Shown here in pieces: positions 23,697-34,707 of a stretch of DNA of 64,000 nt. Origin of the DNA: Lunularia cruciata (taxonomy: Eukaryota > Streptophyta > Marchantiopsida > Lunulariales > Lunulariaceae); assembly GCA_948567375.1 (NCBI GenBank), contig OX419758.1, positions 61,881,001-61,945,000 of the forward strand, read 5' to 3'. Numbering within the stretch: the stretch's first letter is position 1; each line of letters begins with the position of its first letter. The notes under the pieces are model-generated. The model had not been told where the DNA came from. It saw nothing but the letters and a program-made list of their open reading frames with translations, and ran no database searches. The position numbers and the translations under genes were made by a program.

Positions 23697-24780
23697 CCAT
23701 TGGTAGCCAAAAAAATCCCATGTTCCTCAACCAAGGTGTCTCTACATCAACCACCTCCACAATAGAAACAAGAACCATATCATCCTTACTCTCACAAAGT
23801 ATGGTAGCTACCAAGAATAATAAGGTTGGTCAACTCTTAAGGTAACATGTTGATGGTTGAGAATAAAGAGCAGCACATAATCAATAGATTTGCTACCAAA
23901 ATCCAGGGTGGACCAAGAAAAATATCAAAAGGATAAAAATTAGGTAATTTATACAAGCCATTGAACCTACCCAACCAAAACTAAATCAAGATGCATTAAA
24001 TATACAATAGGTAGAGTCTCAATAAAAGTAGATGGTTAACTAGGATCTAGTCTATCTTGCATTCTATTGCCAATTATCACATTGGCACTAGGACATTTAT
24101 GAGCTATAGATATTGTCTATAATGCCTCAAAAAGTGTGAAAGACTATGGGAATATGAATTTTCTATAGACCTCCACTCTTTATGTGTCCAACTTCACTAA
24201 TCCTCTTTTATAGTCAAGAGCAAGTATTGCACTCCTAATCACTACAAAAAATGAATCTACTTGTGTTGATATGCATATAAAGTCAAAGACATCCTTACAC
24301 TAGCATGATAGATGGAAGGCTCAACACTTTAATAGTATCTACTCTTAATTAAAACCAGCCTCTACTTCAATTGCTCAATCTAAGTAACCATGGCTTTATT
24401 AGAAGGAAAAGAGGGTATTGTGCCTCTACCAACTATAGATCTATTGACATTACCTCGTCCTCCATGACATGTGGCTCCTTGAGCACCTACCATAGCAATT
24501 CTACCATGTTGTAGCATTGGAGTTGAAGTATTGGTCACTAGTGCAACCAAATCCATAACAATGGTCACATTGTCTTTGGGCAAGTTGAGGTGCTCAAGAG
24601 CTATGATGCACGTTACCTTGGGTGTACTACTTCTTGTGGTGAGATGTTTTACAAGTCCAAGAAGCAAACATACCACTTATTTCTTTAATTGACCAACAAA
24701 TTATGGTAAGTTTTTGTTTACACCATGCCATCCACTCACTCCATGAGATCAAGGCTTATAAGGTCTATAGTGGCCTTGAT
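23697..24780 (-). pseudogene. MT-1 gag and gag-protease linker
   Basis: The first five bases, CCATT, are the ChrB-1 target duplication. On the minus strand 23697-23900 matches MT-2 36530-36730 (the reverse of 'catgttcctcaaccaag' and so on). 24360-24676 matches the zinc-knuckle region, with VMDLVALVTN in one frame facing MT-2 TDLVTLVTG, and GATCHGGRGNVNRS facing GAQVHGGRGGRGG. Similarity weakens above 24700 and is lost near 24780. Many stops. Confidence 0.72.
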
Positions 24781-26734
24781 GACACATTTGATTTGTGAAT
24801 ATTAATTATATTGGTGTAATCCAAAAGCCTAATATAATATTTGGCCATCACTAAGTAGTCCTTGAGTAACTAATGATATAACTATGATCACCAAAATTAT
24901 CACTCTATTGTCATGGCAAACTAGCTTTGGCACTAAAATATCATGACATTTTAGAGAAACCCAATATCTATAACACTTGATAAATATCAAATAAACCTTG
25001 TTAGAATTCTTGTAATTTGTTCTTGATCATATTCCTCCTATTATGTTCTCAAAACCAAACCTTTTTAGTGCATTAATCAAATATCTTAGAATTGCAGAAA
25101 ATATTTAGTTTAAAGAGGTCGTGAGATTGAGGAAAATAAAGCAACCATAAGAAATAAACATATTTTCAAGTTCAAAATATGTGTATTCTATTAATATACA
25201 AAATTTTAAATTTGAAGCTTCAAGTTTAAATCATAAATAATAAAATTAATACATTGAGCCAATCATAAAGCCATAAATGTACACATTCAAGCTAATATAC
25301 TTGAGTGAATCCCAATTAAAAATATAACATATTTAAGCTTATACTTGCAAGCAAGTCCAAAGTAAGAAAAATTACATGTTTAAGCTAATAAATTTTAGTC
25401 TAACTATTCAAATACGTGATCTAATACAAAAAATACCTTAAAGCTCAAAAGACATGATAAGATTAATAAGAAGCAGGCTTCTCTACCAAAAAAATTAGCT
25501 AACTATGATACGAAACAATATTATATACTAATACTCATAGGTACCTTGCTTCTAAGTTATAATAATTCACCACATTTTGTATTAATTTCTTCTAATTTCC
25601 AAACTTCTATCCTACAACACATAAAGCTAGTATATTCTAGAAAAACACATCTTAGTTCTAAATGAAGTAAGATCTATTTCAAATGTCAAGCTCAAACAAC
25701 TCCTTAAGATGAATTACAATTTAATTTGAACAAGTTTTTTAACTTGTAAGTTAACTTTAGCAAATGATTTCAATGTCCTCCTAAGTCTGAATCATTTGTG
25801 GTGAGAAAGAGCTAACAAGTGTTTGCAATGAGAATTAAAATCAGTGAACTCAAGAAGAGAGGATAAAAGAAAGATAAACACAAATTTTGAGCAGAAAATA
25901 GTCTACATGCGTTAAATACCCCATGGTAACATTATTCGTAACCAAGATAAATAAAACATTTTATGGAAAGAAGTAAGCAACTTTTCAAAGCCAATTTCTT
26001 CAATCCTTTAGAATTTTTCTCAATGACTTAATCTGAAATCTAAATAACAATTGTTGAGTATAAATCTTGCTTCCTTTTTGATTATCTAAGTTGGAAAATA
26101 ATTTGCAAATATCTTTCTTTGAAACTTTGTTAGTTATTTATAGTAATCTTTATGAATTTTTTGTTCTTAACTTTACTTCCGAAGTAAATTAGAGTAAATT
26201 TTCCTAGGTCACTTGTAATATCAATAACATCTATGTTAATCATGTGCTCTTGATCTTGATTCTTTTATAGAATTTTGAGCATTATGAAGATTATTAAGGT
26301 ATTCATGTTTAACAACATAAAGCGTGCTTATATTTTATGACTTTTACCTATATATCATTTGGATACCAATTACTAACCATGTACTTGGTAAAAGGTTTAA
26401 GATTTTATTATAAGTGTAACAATAATTTAAAGTTTGATTATGGCAAAATAGCACAATGGGGTTGAAATAAAACATAATTCAAATTTTGGAAGGTAAGATG
26501 AATGGAAAATTAATGAGGATGATCAAGTTGGTAACGCAAAAGATAGTTAATGTTTCCAATGTAGAATAGATCAATCTAGTTGAGTGCCATTCTACAAATT
26601 TAAGTATGAAGGGTTAAGTGAAGGTTATGCTTATTAATTGTAAGTTAATCATAGATTCCAAAACACGAATTCCAATTATATGTATCAATATGCAATTTTG
26701 TATATCAATGTGTTTTTTTTAATATCTCAAGTAG
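24781..26734. other. AT-rich stretch, nothing recognised
   Basis: Long A/T-rich sequence with short frames only. No motif, RNA gene or LTR end was found. Part may be the far end of MT-1 (gag start, leader and LTR) mutated beyond recognition. Confidence 0.45.
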
Positions 26735-27467
26735 TGTAATACTCTAAGGACAAGAGAAGAGAAAAAACACAAATTTCAAACTCAATCCTTCGATGCCCCT
26801 AAAGAGCACCTTCTCTTTATTATATAGACAAAGAGGATCTCCTCTAAGGAAGCTCCACCATAGGATTAGGCACATAGATAAGTGACATGTTAGCAAGCTC
26901 CACCCTTGTATTACTTGGATGGGTGCTATGTTGGTCATGGTCCTTTTTGGCTGGTCAAACAAGCTTTGACCAGAGGGAATCTTTTAGAGAATGTTCTTAT
27001 TAGAATTTTGGAATCACATGGGTGAGGTACCATTGGAAAGCTCTTGACAAGACAAACCAAGAGAGAGGGAAGGACAGTCTTTCTTTGGTTGAGGTGGGGG
27101 ATTGTGCACATTTTTTAGGCCTAATTCATCCATTTAGGCATCCAAATTGCGTTCAAAGATGAGGCATATTTTGGTTGCCACTCTATTAGAAGAAGTCCCC
27201 TTTTGGTGATATCTCTTTTTGATCTATTAATCCATCATATGTAAGATCCTTCCAGATGCTACTAAACCAATTCTCACCTTTAAAACACATGTCTAACTAT
27301 TGGTTCTAAGGTTTTCAAGTCTATTTTGGTTTTTGCCCTATTAGTAGAAGTACTCTTTTGGTGATACTTCTATCTGATCTATTTTTTCCATCATTGTATA
27401 ACATCATTCCAGATGTTACCAAACCAAATTTCACATCTAGATCATATGGCTAGCTCTTGGTATTATA
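26735..27467 (-). repeat. Chr-2 3' LTR
   Basis: 733 bp, TGTAATACTCT to GGTATTATA (terminal CA changed to TA). It contains the TATATAATAAAG box and both units of the 156-bp inner duplication. It is more diverged from Chr-1 than the two Chr-1 LTRs are from each other. Confidence 0.9.
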
Positions 27468-28570
27468 AACCTCCCTCCTTTTAAGACACAATGTCCTTGT
27501 TGTGCAGTTGTTGCTCAAATGCTTGCACCAATAGGGATGCATATCTCAAATTGGCTATGGGCTCCTAGGTTGCCTCATAGAGGAGGTAGCCTTTCCACTA
27601 TACAAGATAGTCCACCCACGGATGGAAAATACCACACATGCATTTTTGGAGGATATGTGTAATACCAAGAGCTAGCCATATGATCTAGATGTGAAATTTG
27701 GTTTGGTAACATCTAGAACGATGTTATACATGATGGTCAAAATAGATCAGATAGAAATATCACCAAAAGAGTACTTCTACTAATAGAGCAGAAACCAAAA
27801 TAAACTTGAGAACCTTAGAACCAATAGCTAGACATATGATTTAAAAGTGAGAATTGGTTTGGTAACATCTAGAAGGATGTTACACATGATGGATTAAAAA
27901 AAATCAAAAAGAGGTATTACCAAAAGGGGACTTCTACTAATAGAGTAGGAACTAATATGCCTGAAATCTTTGAAGGTAATTTCGGAGGCCTAAACGGATG
28001 AATTAGGCCTCGAAAATGTGTAGATTACACTCCCTCCAATAGAGGAAAGGTTGGCATTCCCTCCCCTTGGTTTGTCTTGTCAAGACCTTTCCAATGGTAC
28101 CTTATGTGATTTTGAGACTCCTACAAGAAGATTCCCTAAAAGATTCCCTCTGGTCAAAGCTTGTTTGACCAACCATAAAGGACCTAGAACAACATGTCAC
28201 CCATCCAAGTAAATAATCCAAGGGTAGAGCTTGCTGACATGTCACCTATTTGTGTGCCTAATCCTATGGTGGAGCTTCCTTGGAAGAGATCCTCTTGGTT
28301 TATATAATAAAGAGAAGGTGCTCCTTTGGGGTATCAAATGTTGATTGTGTAATTTGTGTTTCTCCATTGTGCTTCTCTCTCTTCTCTTGTCCTTGGAGTA
28401 TTACAACATGCTCCACTTCATATTCCTCTGTGCCATCAATGAGTGTCGGACAAGGTCGAAAGTCTTATGTGGAATGATAGTGGTCCAATTGTGGAGCATA
28501 TCTACATAGTAGAGAAACATGGAACACTAGATGGATTGTCATATGTGGTGGTAGCTTGAGGTGATAGGCC
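27468..28570 (-). pseudogene. Chr-2 chromodomain and integrase end, split by a solo LTR
   Basis: 27468-27657 and 28406-28570 join to the sequence of Chr-1 9452-9800. The first piece holds the chromodomain codons (WKGYLLYEAT-like, near 27570-27600). The second covers the linker and the FHVS-type C-terminal domain. The solo LTR lies between them, near the start of the chromodomain. Confidence 0.8.
27658..28405 (+). repeat. solo Chr LTR inside Chr-2, plus orientation
   Basis: 748 bp from TGTAATACC to GTATTACA, the reverse complement of the other Chr LTRs here. It is flanked by ATATG (27653-27657) and ACATG (28406-28410), a target duplication with one mismatch. No internal sequence remains, so the element was removed by recombination between its two LTRs. 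Confidence 0.9.
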
Positions 28571-28705
28571 TATGAGCCAGCCTATCTCTCACTTATCATG
28601 ACTAATGCAGAACCATCATTTATCTCAATATAAATAATATCTCTCAAGTATTTATAATACCAAGCTTAATATCATAATATCACACACATGCACAAGGGTG
28701 TTGCA
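28571..28705 (-). repeat. OTA-1 3' LTR, internally deleted
   Basis: It begins TATGAGCCAGCCTATCTCTC, the mirror of the LTR end at 62820-62843. After 23 bases it jumps to the mirror of the LTR start (TAATGCAGAACC...GGGTGTTGCA). About 550 bases between are gone, leaving 135 of roughly 690. Confidence 0.85.
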
Positions 28706-28747
28706 CTAAGACTAAGTTTTCACTTTGTCTTCAAAGTGAAGGTTTCT

Positions 28748-30048
28748 CTACCTTATATGATATATCTTCAACTTATCATGGTTAATCCTATCAAAGTGTC
28801 TTCTTCCCAACTCCTTGAGATTATAAGTGTAATTGCTCCACACCTTGTCCACTATGAAAGGTCCAAAGTACTCAAGCAAAAACTTCTTTTGCACTCTCTT
28901 GAATCGAATGGAATCAAACAACATTACCCAATCACCTTCTTTGAAAGGCTCCACCTTCTTCTTGGCTTGCTTCTTGTCATAGCTCTCCTTTTTTTTCCTT
29001 TGGGCTTGCTCCACTCAAACCATAGCAATTGCTCTTGCCTCTTCCAATTCCATGAGTTGATTCTTCCTTGACTTCTCTGCATCACCTCCTTGTGCTTTCT
29101 TCAATCACCTATGAATCCTTTGGAAGGTAGGAAGATCAAAGTGAATAGGTAAGGTAGACTCAATACCATGTACCAATTGAAATAGAGAATATCTGGTGGA
29201 AGTCTTCATGGTTGTCCTATACACCCACAAAACTACATGAATCCTTTTATCCCCATGGTGTTTAGCCCCCTCCATTTTTGCATCTTTTACCAACATCATG
29301 CACAAGGTCTGATTGTTCTCTCTACCAAGCCATTAGGATTTGGCTTATAGGATGTAGTTACTCTATTTGTGATAAAGAAATATCATAGCATGGCTATAGT
29401 GATGCTTCATGTAAACTCTCCTCCTCTATCAGAAACCAACTCCAAAGGGCATCCAAACCTAGTGATAATGCGTTCATAAAGAAATCTATCAACTTCATCT
29501 TCATTCTTGTACCTCAATGGTCTAGCCTCAACCCACTTGGTAAGGTAATCAATAACTATCACAATATATTGATTATTCCTTGGGGTTCTATAGAGAGGAC
29601 CTACAAAATCAATTCCCCACTTCTCAAAAGGTCCTAGCAATGGAATTGATCTAAGTGGTGGAGTGGAAGTAGATTTTCTAGCAAAAGCTTGACAAACGTG
29701 ACAAGTTTTGCAATAATCAAGACAATCCTTGAAAATTCCTCTCTAATGGTAACCTACATCTAGAATCTTGAAAGCAATCACCTTTCTTCCAAAGTGTCTT
29801 CCACACATTAAACCTTCATGAAACTCCTTTTTGAGTAGGATAGACTCTTCCTTACCCACTGCTCTTTGAAGTAGACCATCTGCACCTTGGTAAACAAGAA
29901 TATCCTCCACCAGTGTGTAAGGTCTAGTTCTTGCTGCAAGGGCCTTCCTCTCCCTAGCATGCATCCCTTTTGGATAGTTATCTTTTGTCACAAAATCCAT
30001 AATCTCCTTGTACTCCATTGGAGCCTCTTGAGTGACTGAGATTATCAT
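28748..30048 (-). pseudogene. OTA-1 integrase
   Basis: The zinc-binding part has FHEGLMCGRHFGRK and DYCKTCHVCQAFA (HHCC, intact). The core has WGIDFVGPLYRTPRN, ELVSDRGGEFT and a damaged third block. The C-terminal part has KKVEPFKEGDWVMLFDSIRF and ends KLKIYHIR near 28748. There is no chromodomain, unlike the Chr families. Stops lie near 29742, 29406 and 29104. Confidence 0.9.
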
Positions 30049-31541
30049 GAGCTCCTAATCTGAGAAGGAATCATCCATTGGCTCATCATGATCATAGGCT
30101 CTAGATAACAAATCAGCATTTGCATGTTTCTTTCTTGGCCTGTCCTCAATGGTGTAATCATACTCAAACAAAAGTACCATCCACCTTGCTAGCCTCCCTT
30201 CCATATAAGGCTTGTTGAAGATATACTTCAAAGCCTTGTGATCTGTGACAATGGTGTCTTTCCCTCCAATCTAGTAGTGTCTAAACTTCTTGAGACCAAA
30301 GATCACTGCCAAACCCTTCTCTCTCCATGATAGAGTAGTTCTTTTATGTTGAAACCATTTGCCTACTAGCATAAGTTATTGGATGATCATGCACATCTTG
30401 GTCTAATTGACTAAGAGTGCATCCTATAGCAACATTGGAAGCATCAGTGTAGAGGATGAAAGGTTTACTCCAATCAAGTTTAGCAAGAATTGGAGCTACA
30501 ACAAGGGATTACTTGAGCTCCTCAAAAGCTTTGAGAGCCTCCTTGTCCTCCAAAATCACCATGTAATCTACACCCTTCTTCATGTAGATGGTCAATGCAT
30601 AAGCCTTGTTGGAAAATGACAAGATGAACCTCCTATAGTACCCAACCATCCCCAAGAATTGGCATAACTTTATCAAGCTTGAAGGGAATGGAAGGTCTGA
30701 GATTTTCCTCACTTTCTTAGGATCAATTTCTTTTCCATCCTTGGAGATGATGTGCCTCAAAAGTAGACCATCTTCACATCCAAAAATGCACTTCTTTGGG
30801 TTGAGTGATGCATTTGCCTCATCCAAGCATTGCAAGACCTTCATTAGGTGCTCAAAGTGCTCCTCCTTGCTCCCATATACACAAATTCATCAATGAAGTC
30901 TCTCACAAATTTCCCAATGAAAGGTTCAAATACCTTGTTCATGAACCATTGGAATGTGGCTGGAGCATTGCAAAGCCCAAAAGGCATGACCATGAAACCA
31001 TAAGTTCCCCAAGGTGTGGTGAATGTGGTGAGTTGTTGATGCTTTTGTGCAATCTTGATTTGGTTATACCCATTATAACCATCTCCAAAATTGTACCTCT
31101 CATGACCTACAACTTCCTCCAAGATCTCATCAATGAATAGAAAAGAGTAATATTCCTTCTTAATAATAATATTAAGCTTCTTGTAATTCACACATACCCA
31201 AAGCTTGCAATTCTTTTTCTTCACAATCACAATGGGAGACACCCATTCCAAATTCTCCACCTCAAAGATAAATCCAGCTTCCTTGAGCTTATCAATCTCC
31301 TCTTCACCACCAAAGATATTGGTGGACTAATGCGACATTGCTTTTGGTGGACTAGTCTTGCATGTGACTCCACCTCAATCTTATGCTCCTCTAAGGTGAC
31401 TTCCTTTAGATCCTTGTAACTGAAAGCAAACACATGGATGAACTTGCGGAAAATCTCCTCAAATCTCACCTTGTCCTTCTTGGTAACATTTGGACCATAC
31501 TTGAGAGTAGATAACCTCCTTTCTATCTCCTCAAATGTCAA
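30049..31541 (-). pseudogene. OTA-1 reverse transcriptase and RNase H
   Basis: RT shows NLEWVSPIVIVKKKN, the MPFGLCNAPATFQ box and FVRDFIDEFVY, where the catalytic pair is D-E rather than D-D. A frame change near 30844 is followed by LNPKKCIFGCEDGLLL and FLGMVGYYRRFI (thumb region). RNase H pieces (LYTDASN, HDHPITYASRQM) lie at 30380-30480, again in another frame. Unlike OTA-2, the RT middle is present. Confidence 0.9.
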
Positions 31542-32404
31542 TGGTGATTTATCCAGGTCTTCGAAACCTTTGGCTTAGGTGCAAGGTCCATAGCACACAA
31601 GGGATGCACATCTGAATCAGATTTAGATTCATCCTTCTCTGTGGAAGTCTCTTCCTCCATGCTTGTGTCCACACCTGAAGCTCCTTTTTCAGAATCTGAT
31701 TCCCAATAATTAGAAGATGGTGTATCTGAATGTGAAGTGTTGGTGGTGTTAGTCACAGGAATTGTGACTTTATGGTTTGATGGCCAAATCCTCAAGTACC
31801 CTTTGTGCCATTGATTAGTTGTGCGTGTTGCTTTCAACCATGGCCTCCCAAGAATTAAATCATAGCTTGAATCCTTCAAGACTTGGAAAGTCATGAGATT
31901 TTGAACTCCCATAATTGAAACTATCACCTTATCCATCACCCCTACTGGTTGAACTTGTTGCTTGTTTGCCATGCACACCATAAATGTTGAAGGTCTAGAG
32001 AGTATCATACCCAACTTCTTCATCAACCTTTCTGACATGGCATTCACTATTGATCCTCTATCAACCATCGCATCCTTGATGTTGTGACCATTCATTGTCA
32101 CATCAATCTTGGAAGCATATTCACAAGCCTCCCATGGTGTTGGCTTGGCATCCACCGCCCCCATTGATATTGGAGCTTTTGCTTTCTTCTTCTTCTTGCT
32201 CCTTGTAGAACTCAAGCCACCTCTAAGCTCCTTTCTCAAAGTAGGATTCAAAGCAATCAGTTGACTAACTGTGATGTTAGCATTCTGACTACCAACATCC
32301 TCCAAGACATGTAGTTGATTTGATATCAAGAAGTCCTCCATCTCCAACTTCTTTCTTGGAGTCTTTGTTGTTGAATTGCTTGTGTGAGAGCTCCTAGTAG
32401 ACAT
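31538..32404 (-). pseudogene. OTA-1 protease region (288-codon open frame)
   Basis: An intact 288-residue frame from MSTRSSHTSNSTTKTPRKKL to the start of RT. Residues near 113-125 read KDAMVDRGSIVNAM, where the active site DSG is DRG, and YDLILGRPWLKA is the second protease box. An acidic Ser/Glu spacer (STEKDESKSDSD) precedes RT. The long open frame is unusual among the decayed genes here, though the catalytic change makes activity unlikely. Confidence 0.85.
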
Positions 32405-32423
32405 AGGAGTATCTTGGCTAGGA

Positions 32424-32948
32424 TTATCTCCTTAGCTTTGTTTGGATTAGGAGCCACTTGGGTTTCACTTCTTTCCCCTTTCCCTCTATTGGCTCACTCA
32501 TAACCCCTTCCTTCATGGTAAGTGGAATTAGGGCAATTCCTTTGGAGATGGCTTCTTCTTCCACAACCAAAACAATTTTTATCATTGAAATTGTTGGCTG
32601 GTTGGCCTTCTCTATATGGATAGTTTCCATAACTCTTAGGCCCTCTCCCTACATTCTGATCCACCTCTCTCTTCTCCCATAGTTTCACTACATTGATCTT
32701 GAGATCTACAAGTTGTTAAGTGATGGCTTGAAGTGGATCCTTTGGTAGGGGTGCAAGAACTAGAGCAACTACTAATTGTGGTGCAACTTTTATCACCAAG
32801 GTATCAGAAGTTCCACCATACTTGTAACCTTGAGGAGGATGCACAACCTCCTTCACCACCAAATCACTCTCATCCCATAGTTTATCCACTCTCATAGATA
32901 GTTTACCCATAAGTTGAACGATTATATCCATTACTAATCTTGAGAACT
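32424..32948 (-). pseudogene. OTA-1 gag, distal part with zinc knuckle
   Basis: CFGCGRRSHLQRNC at about 32535-32576 is a CX2CX4HX4C knuckle. Upstream the linker (VVHPPQGYKYGGTSDTL) matches OTA-2 51800-51860. The capsid is cut off at 32948 where MT-2 begins. Confidence 0.85.
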
Positions 32949-33081
32949 TGTCACGCCATTTGTAGTTCCGCATCTAGCTACTCGGACACTGGAGTTCCAT
33001 TGATAGTAGTTAGAGTTATTCTAGTAGTTTCTCAAGGACTACTTTCTGACAGTCTGATTTGGTGTTCGGGGTACTGACTTC

Positions 33082-33098
33082 ACGGTGGGGCCCACCGT
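33082..33098. repeat. GC-rich palindrome in MT LTR
   Basis: ACGGTGGGGCCCACCGT has perfect 8-base arms around one base. It is repeated, with changes, in the second LTR near 38511 and in MT-4 near 46833. It could be a protein-binding site or an RNA stem. Confidence 0.5.
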
Positions 33099-33174
33099 CA
33101 CTTTGCACCGTTTGCACCGTCAGCGGGACCGTTAGGGTTCCCGTGCTAGCTCGAGTCCAGGGGGGTATAGTTTC

Positions 33175-33200
33175 GAAGTGAGCTCTAGAGAGCTCACTTC
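33175..33200. repeat. hairpin in MT LTR, 12-base arms
   Basis: GAAGTGAGCTCT and AGAGCTCACTTC flank two bases. The second LTR keeps 11 of 12 pairs (near 38614) and MT-4 keeps most (near 46935). Conservation over copies suggests a role in the RNA, such as packaging or 3'-end formation. This is inference. Confidence 0.5.
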
Positions 33201-33388
33201 TCTGATGTTGAGCCTTCGAGTTCTTGGTTATGGTGGACAGAGGCCGGCGAGCGTCATCTGGATTCTCTATGCTTGAGTGGGTGTGGCTTGACTGTAATCA
33301 GTGCCCAGTTGTTGGCAGTTTATAGAGTGACAGATCAAGTACTGATCTGAGTTGAGTTCAGTTGAAAGTGTTAAGCAATATGATTACA

Positions 33389-34707
33389 TCAGAGAAGTGA
33401 AGTCAGGGGGAAATTGGGTGCAGGACCGTTGAGTGTTGGTGGTATCTCCAAGCTCGGTGGATCGTGGTAGCTCGATTCAAGTTCTGTGTTTCCCTAGTGT
33501 GCAGAAGCTCGTTCAAGTGATTCAGATTTGGCAGTTAGGCGGACGGTGTGCGGAAGCACTGGCCAAATTTTGAGCAAAGAAGGAGCAATTTTTGAGCACT
33601 GTTGTGATTTTGAGCTCAGGAGGTGAAGGCAGGACCAATTTGCTGCGAGTTGGGCTCAGAAAGTGAAATTGAAGGTGGAGTTGGGAAGCTCTTCTCATGA
33701 AATTGTGATTTGGGAAAACCCATTTCGTCAATTTGGCTCGAGTGGAAAGTTAGCGGGAGGATTTGGTGGACAGCCATCTTTAGGGTTTACGTCAGATTTT
33801 ACATTAGATTTACGTCAGATTTTGGGCCAGATTTGGAGGAGTTTTTGTTGTTTGGCCAGATTTGGAGGAGTTTCGCTAGTTTGGAAGACTTTTGCAAATT
33901 TGGAAAAGTTTCGCCAATTTTGGAGGAGGTTTCGAAGTGGCAACAAGAAAGGCCTCAATTGGCTGAATTTTGGCATTTTGAGGCATAGGGTTGTGGGCTA
34001 TGAAGGCCTAGAAGGGCCAGCTTGCTGGCATGAGGCTAGCTAGTTTAGAGTAGATCTTGGTCATTGGTTGGCAAAATCTGCCTTTCTTGCTAGATTGTGT
34101 GCAATAGGGTTTGATCCCTAGATCTCTTGTTCCTAGACTGGTGCTCTAGCCAACTGGTCCACCCTCACTTGTTGTCCTAGTGACTGCGCCACTGTTATCT
34201 ATACACATGTAGCTTTGGCTAGTAGAGGCAGTTTGATCTCATTTTTGGTGATCCTGGTAGCTTAGGACTTAGATACAAACTGCTCTTATGTCAAATGCCA
34301 AATGGTAGCAGAGTCAGTCCTGTGTTGTGTTATGAGATGGAGGGTTTTAGTTTAGATTTCTTGTGATTGGATCCCCTCCATTCTCTATTTCTTGTTTGTG
34401 CACCACATTGGTGTGAGGTGCCCTAACTTTTGAGCGTTGGTGCTCTGGTGTGCTCTCGGTGGTGAGGCTGGAGTGATGACCAGTCAGACTACCTTTGTTT
34501 CTCTTTGGTGAGGCAGGAAGTGATGACCTGCAGATCGTGAGAGTGCGTGTTATGATGGCAGGTTACAGGTTGCCTTTCCCCTAGTGTAGTTATCTCGGTT
34601 AGAGTTACATTAGTGGGTAGTGTCTAGTTGGTATTGGCACGTGGTGGTGTTGGCACTTGCGGTTGCAGTTGGTGGTTCGGGTTTGCTGTTGCAATTACGT
34701 GGTCACA
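33389..34707 (+). other. MT-2 leader, 1.3 kb, non-coding
   Basis: It lies between LTR and gag. Open frames here (for example 33663-34043) are not conserved in MT-4, where the same region (47152-48505) has different stops. The stretch 33780-33940 is a degenerate run of 'tttggaggagttt'-like units. A tRNA-like segment is listed separately. Confidence 0.55.
34100..34167 (-). other. tRNA-like segment in MT leader
   Basis: The minus strand reads GTGGACCAGTTGGCTAGAGC, close to a tRNA A box and D arm, and about 35 bases later GGGATCAAACCC, close to a B box and T arm. The same pair occurs in MT-4 near 47880-47948. The acceptor stem does not pair well and no clear anticodon stem forms, so this is a relic or tRNA-derived piece rather than a working tRNA. 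Confidence 0.35.

Larger units (their letters stand above)
8020..24780 (-). mobile_element. MT-1: methyltransferase-family gypsy remnant, split by two insertions
   Basis: Three pieces (8020-8711, 15314-15476 and 23697-24780) read on the minus strand as consecutive parts of the protein found on the plus strand at 34708-37600. From high to low coordinate they are gag with zinc-knuckle remnants, the gag-protease linker, and the protease through to just before the methyltransferase. The breaks between pieces are filled exactly by Chr-1 (8717-15313) and ChrB-1 (15477-23696), each with a target duplication. MT-1 is therefore older than both. No LTR of MT-1 is visible at either end; it fades out near 8020 and 24780. 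Confidence 0.8.
26735..28570 (-). mobile_element. Chr-2: 3' remnant of a Chr element
   Basis: A 3' LTR (26735-27467) is followed by the polypurine tract and the chromodomain region, read on the minus strand, up to 28570. There the OTA-1 LTR begins and Chr-2 is not resumed. A solo Chr LTR in plus orientation (27658-28405) lies inside it. The rest of Chr-2 is missing. Confidence 0.88.
32949..33388 (+). repeat. MT-2 5' LTR
   Basis: 440 bp, TGTCACGCC to TGATTACA. It is much richer in G+C and CpG than its surroundings. Two inverted repeats stand out: 33082-33098 (8-base arms, centre G) and 33175-33200 (12-base arms, 2-base loop). No canonical primer site follows it; the next bases are TCAGAGAAGTGAAG. 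Confidence 0.88.

Noticed and set aside
33381-33402. ATCAGAG after the MT-2 5' LTR as a tRNA-Met primer site
   Set aside because: The required TGG start right after the LTR is absent and MT-4 has TAGAG there; too weak to call.
33663-34043. 126-codon open frame in the MT-2 leader as a gene
   Set aside because: The matching MT-4 leader does not keep the frame, and the sequence is a degenerate repeat.
34100-34167. Functional tRNA gene
   Set aside because: Acceptor and anticodon stems do not form; only box-like strings remain.
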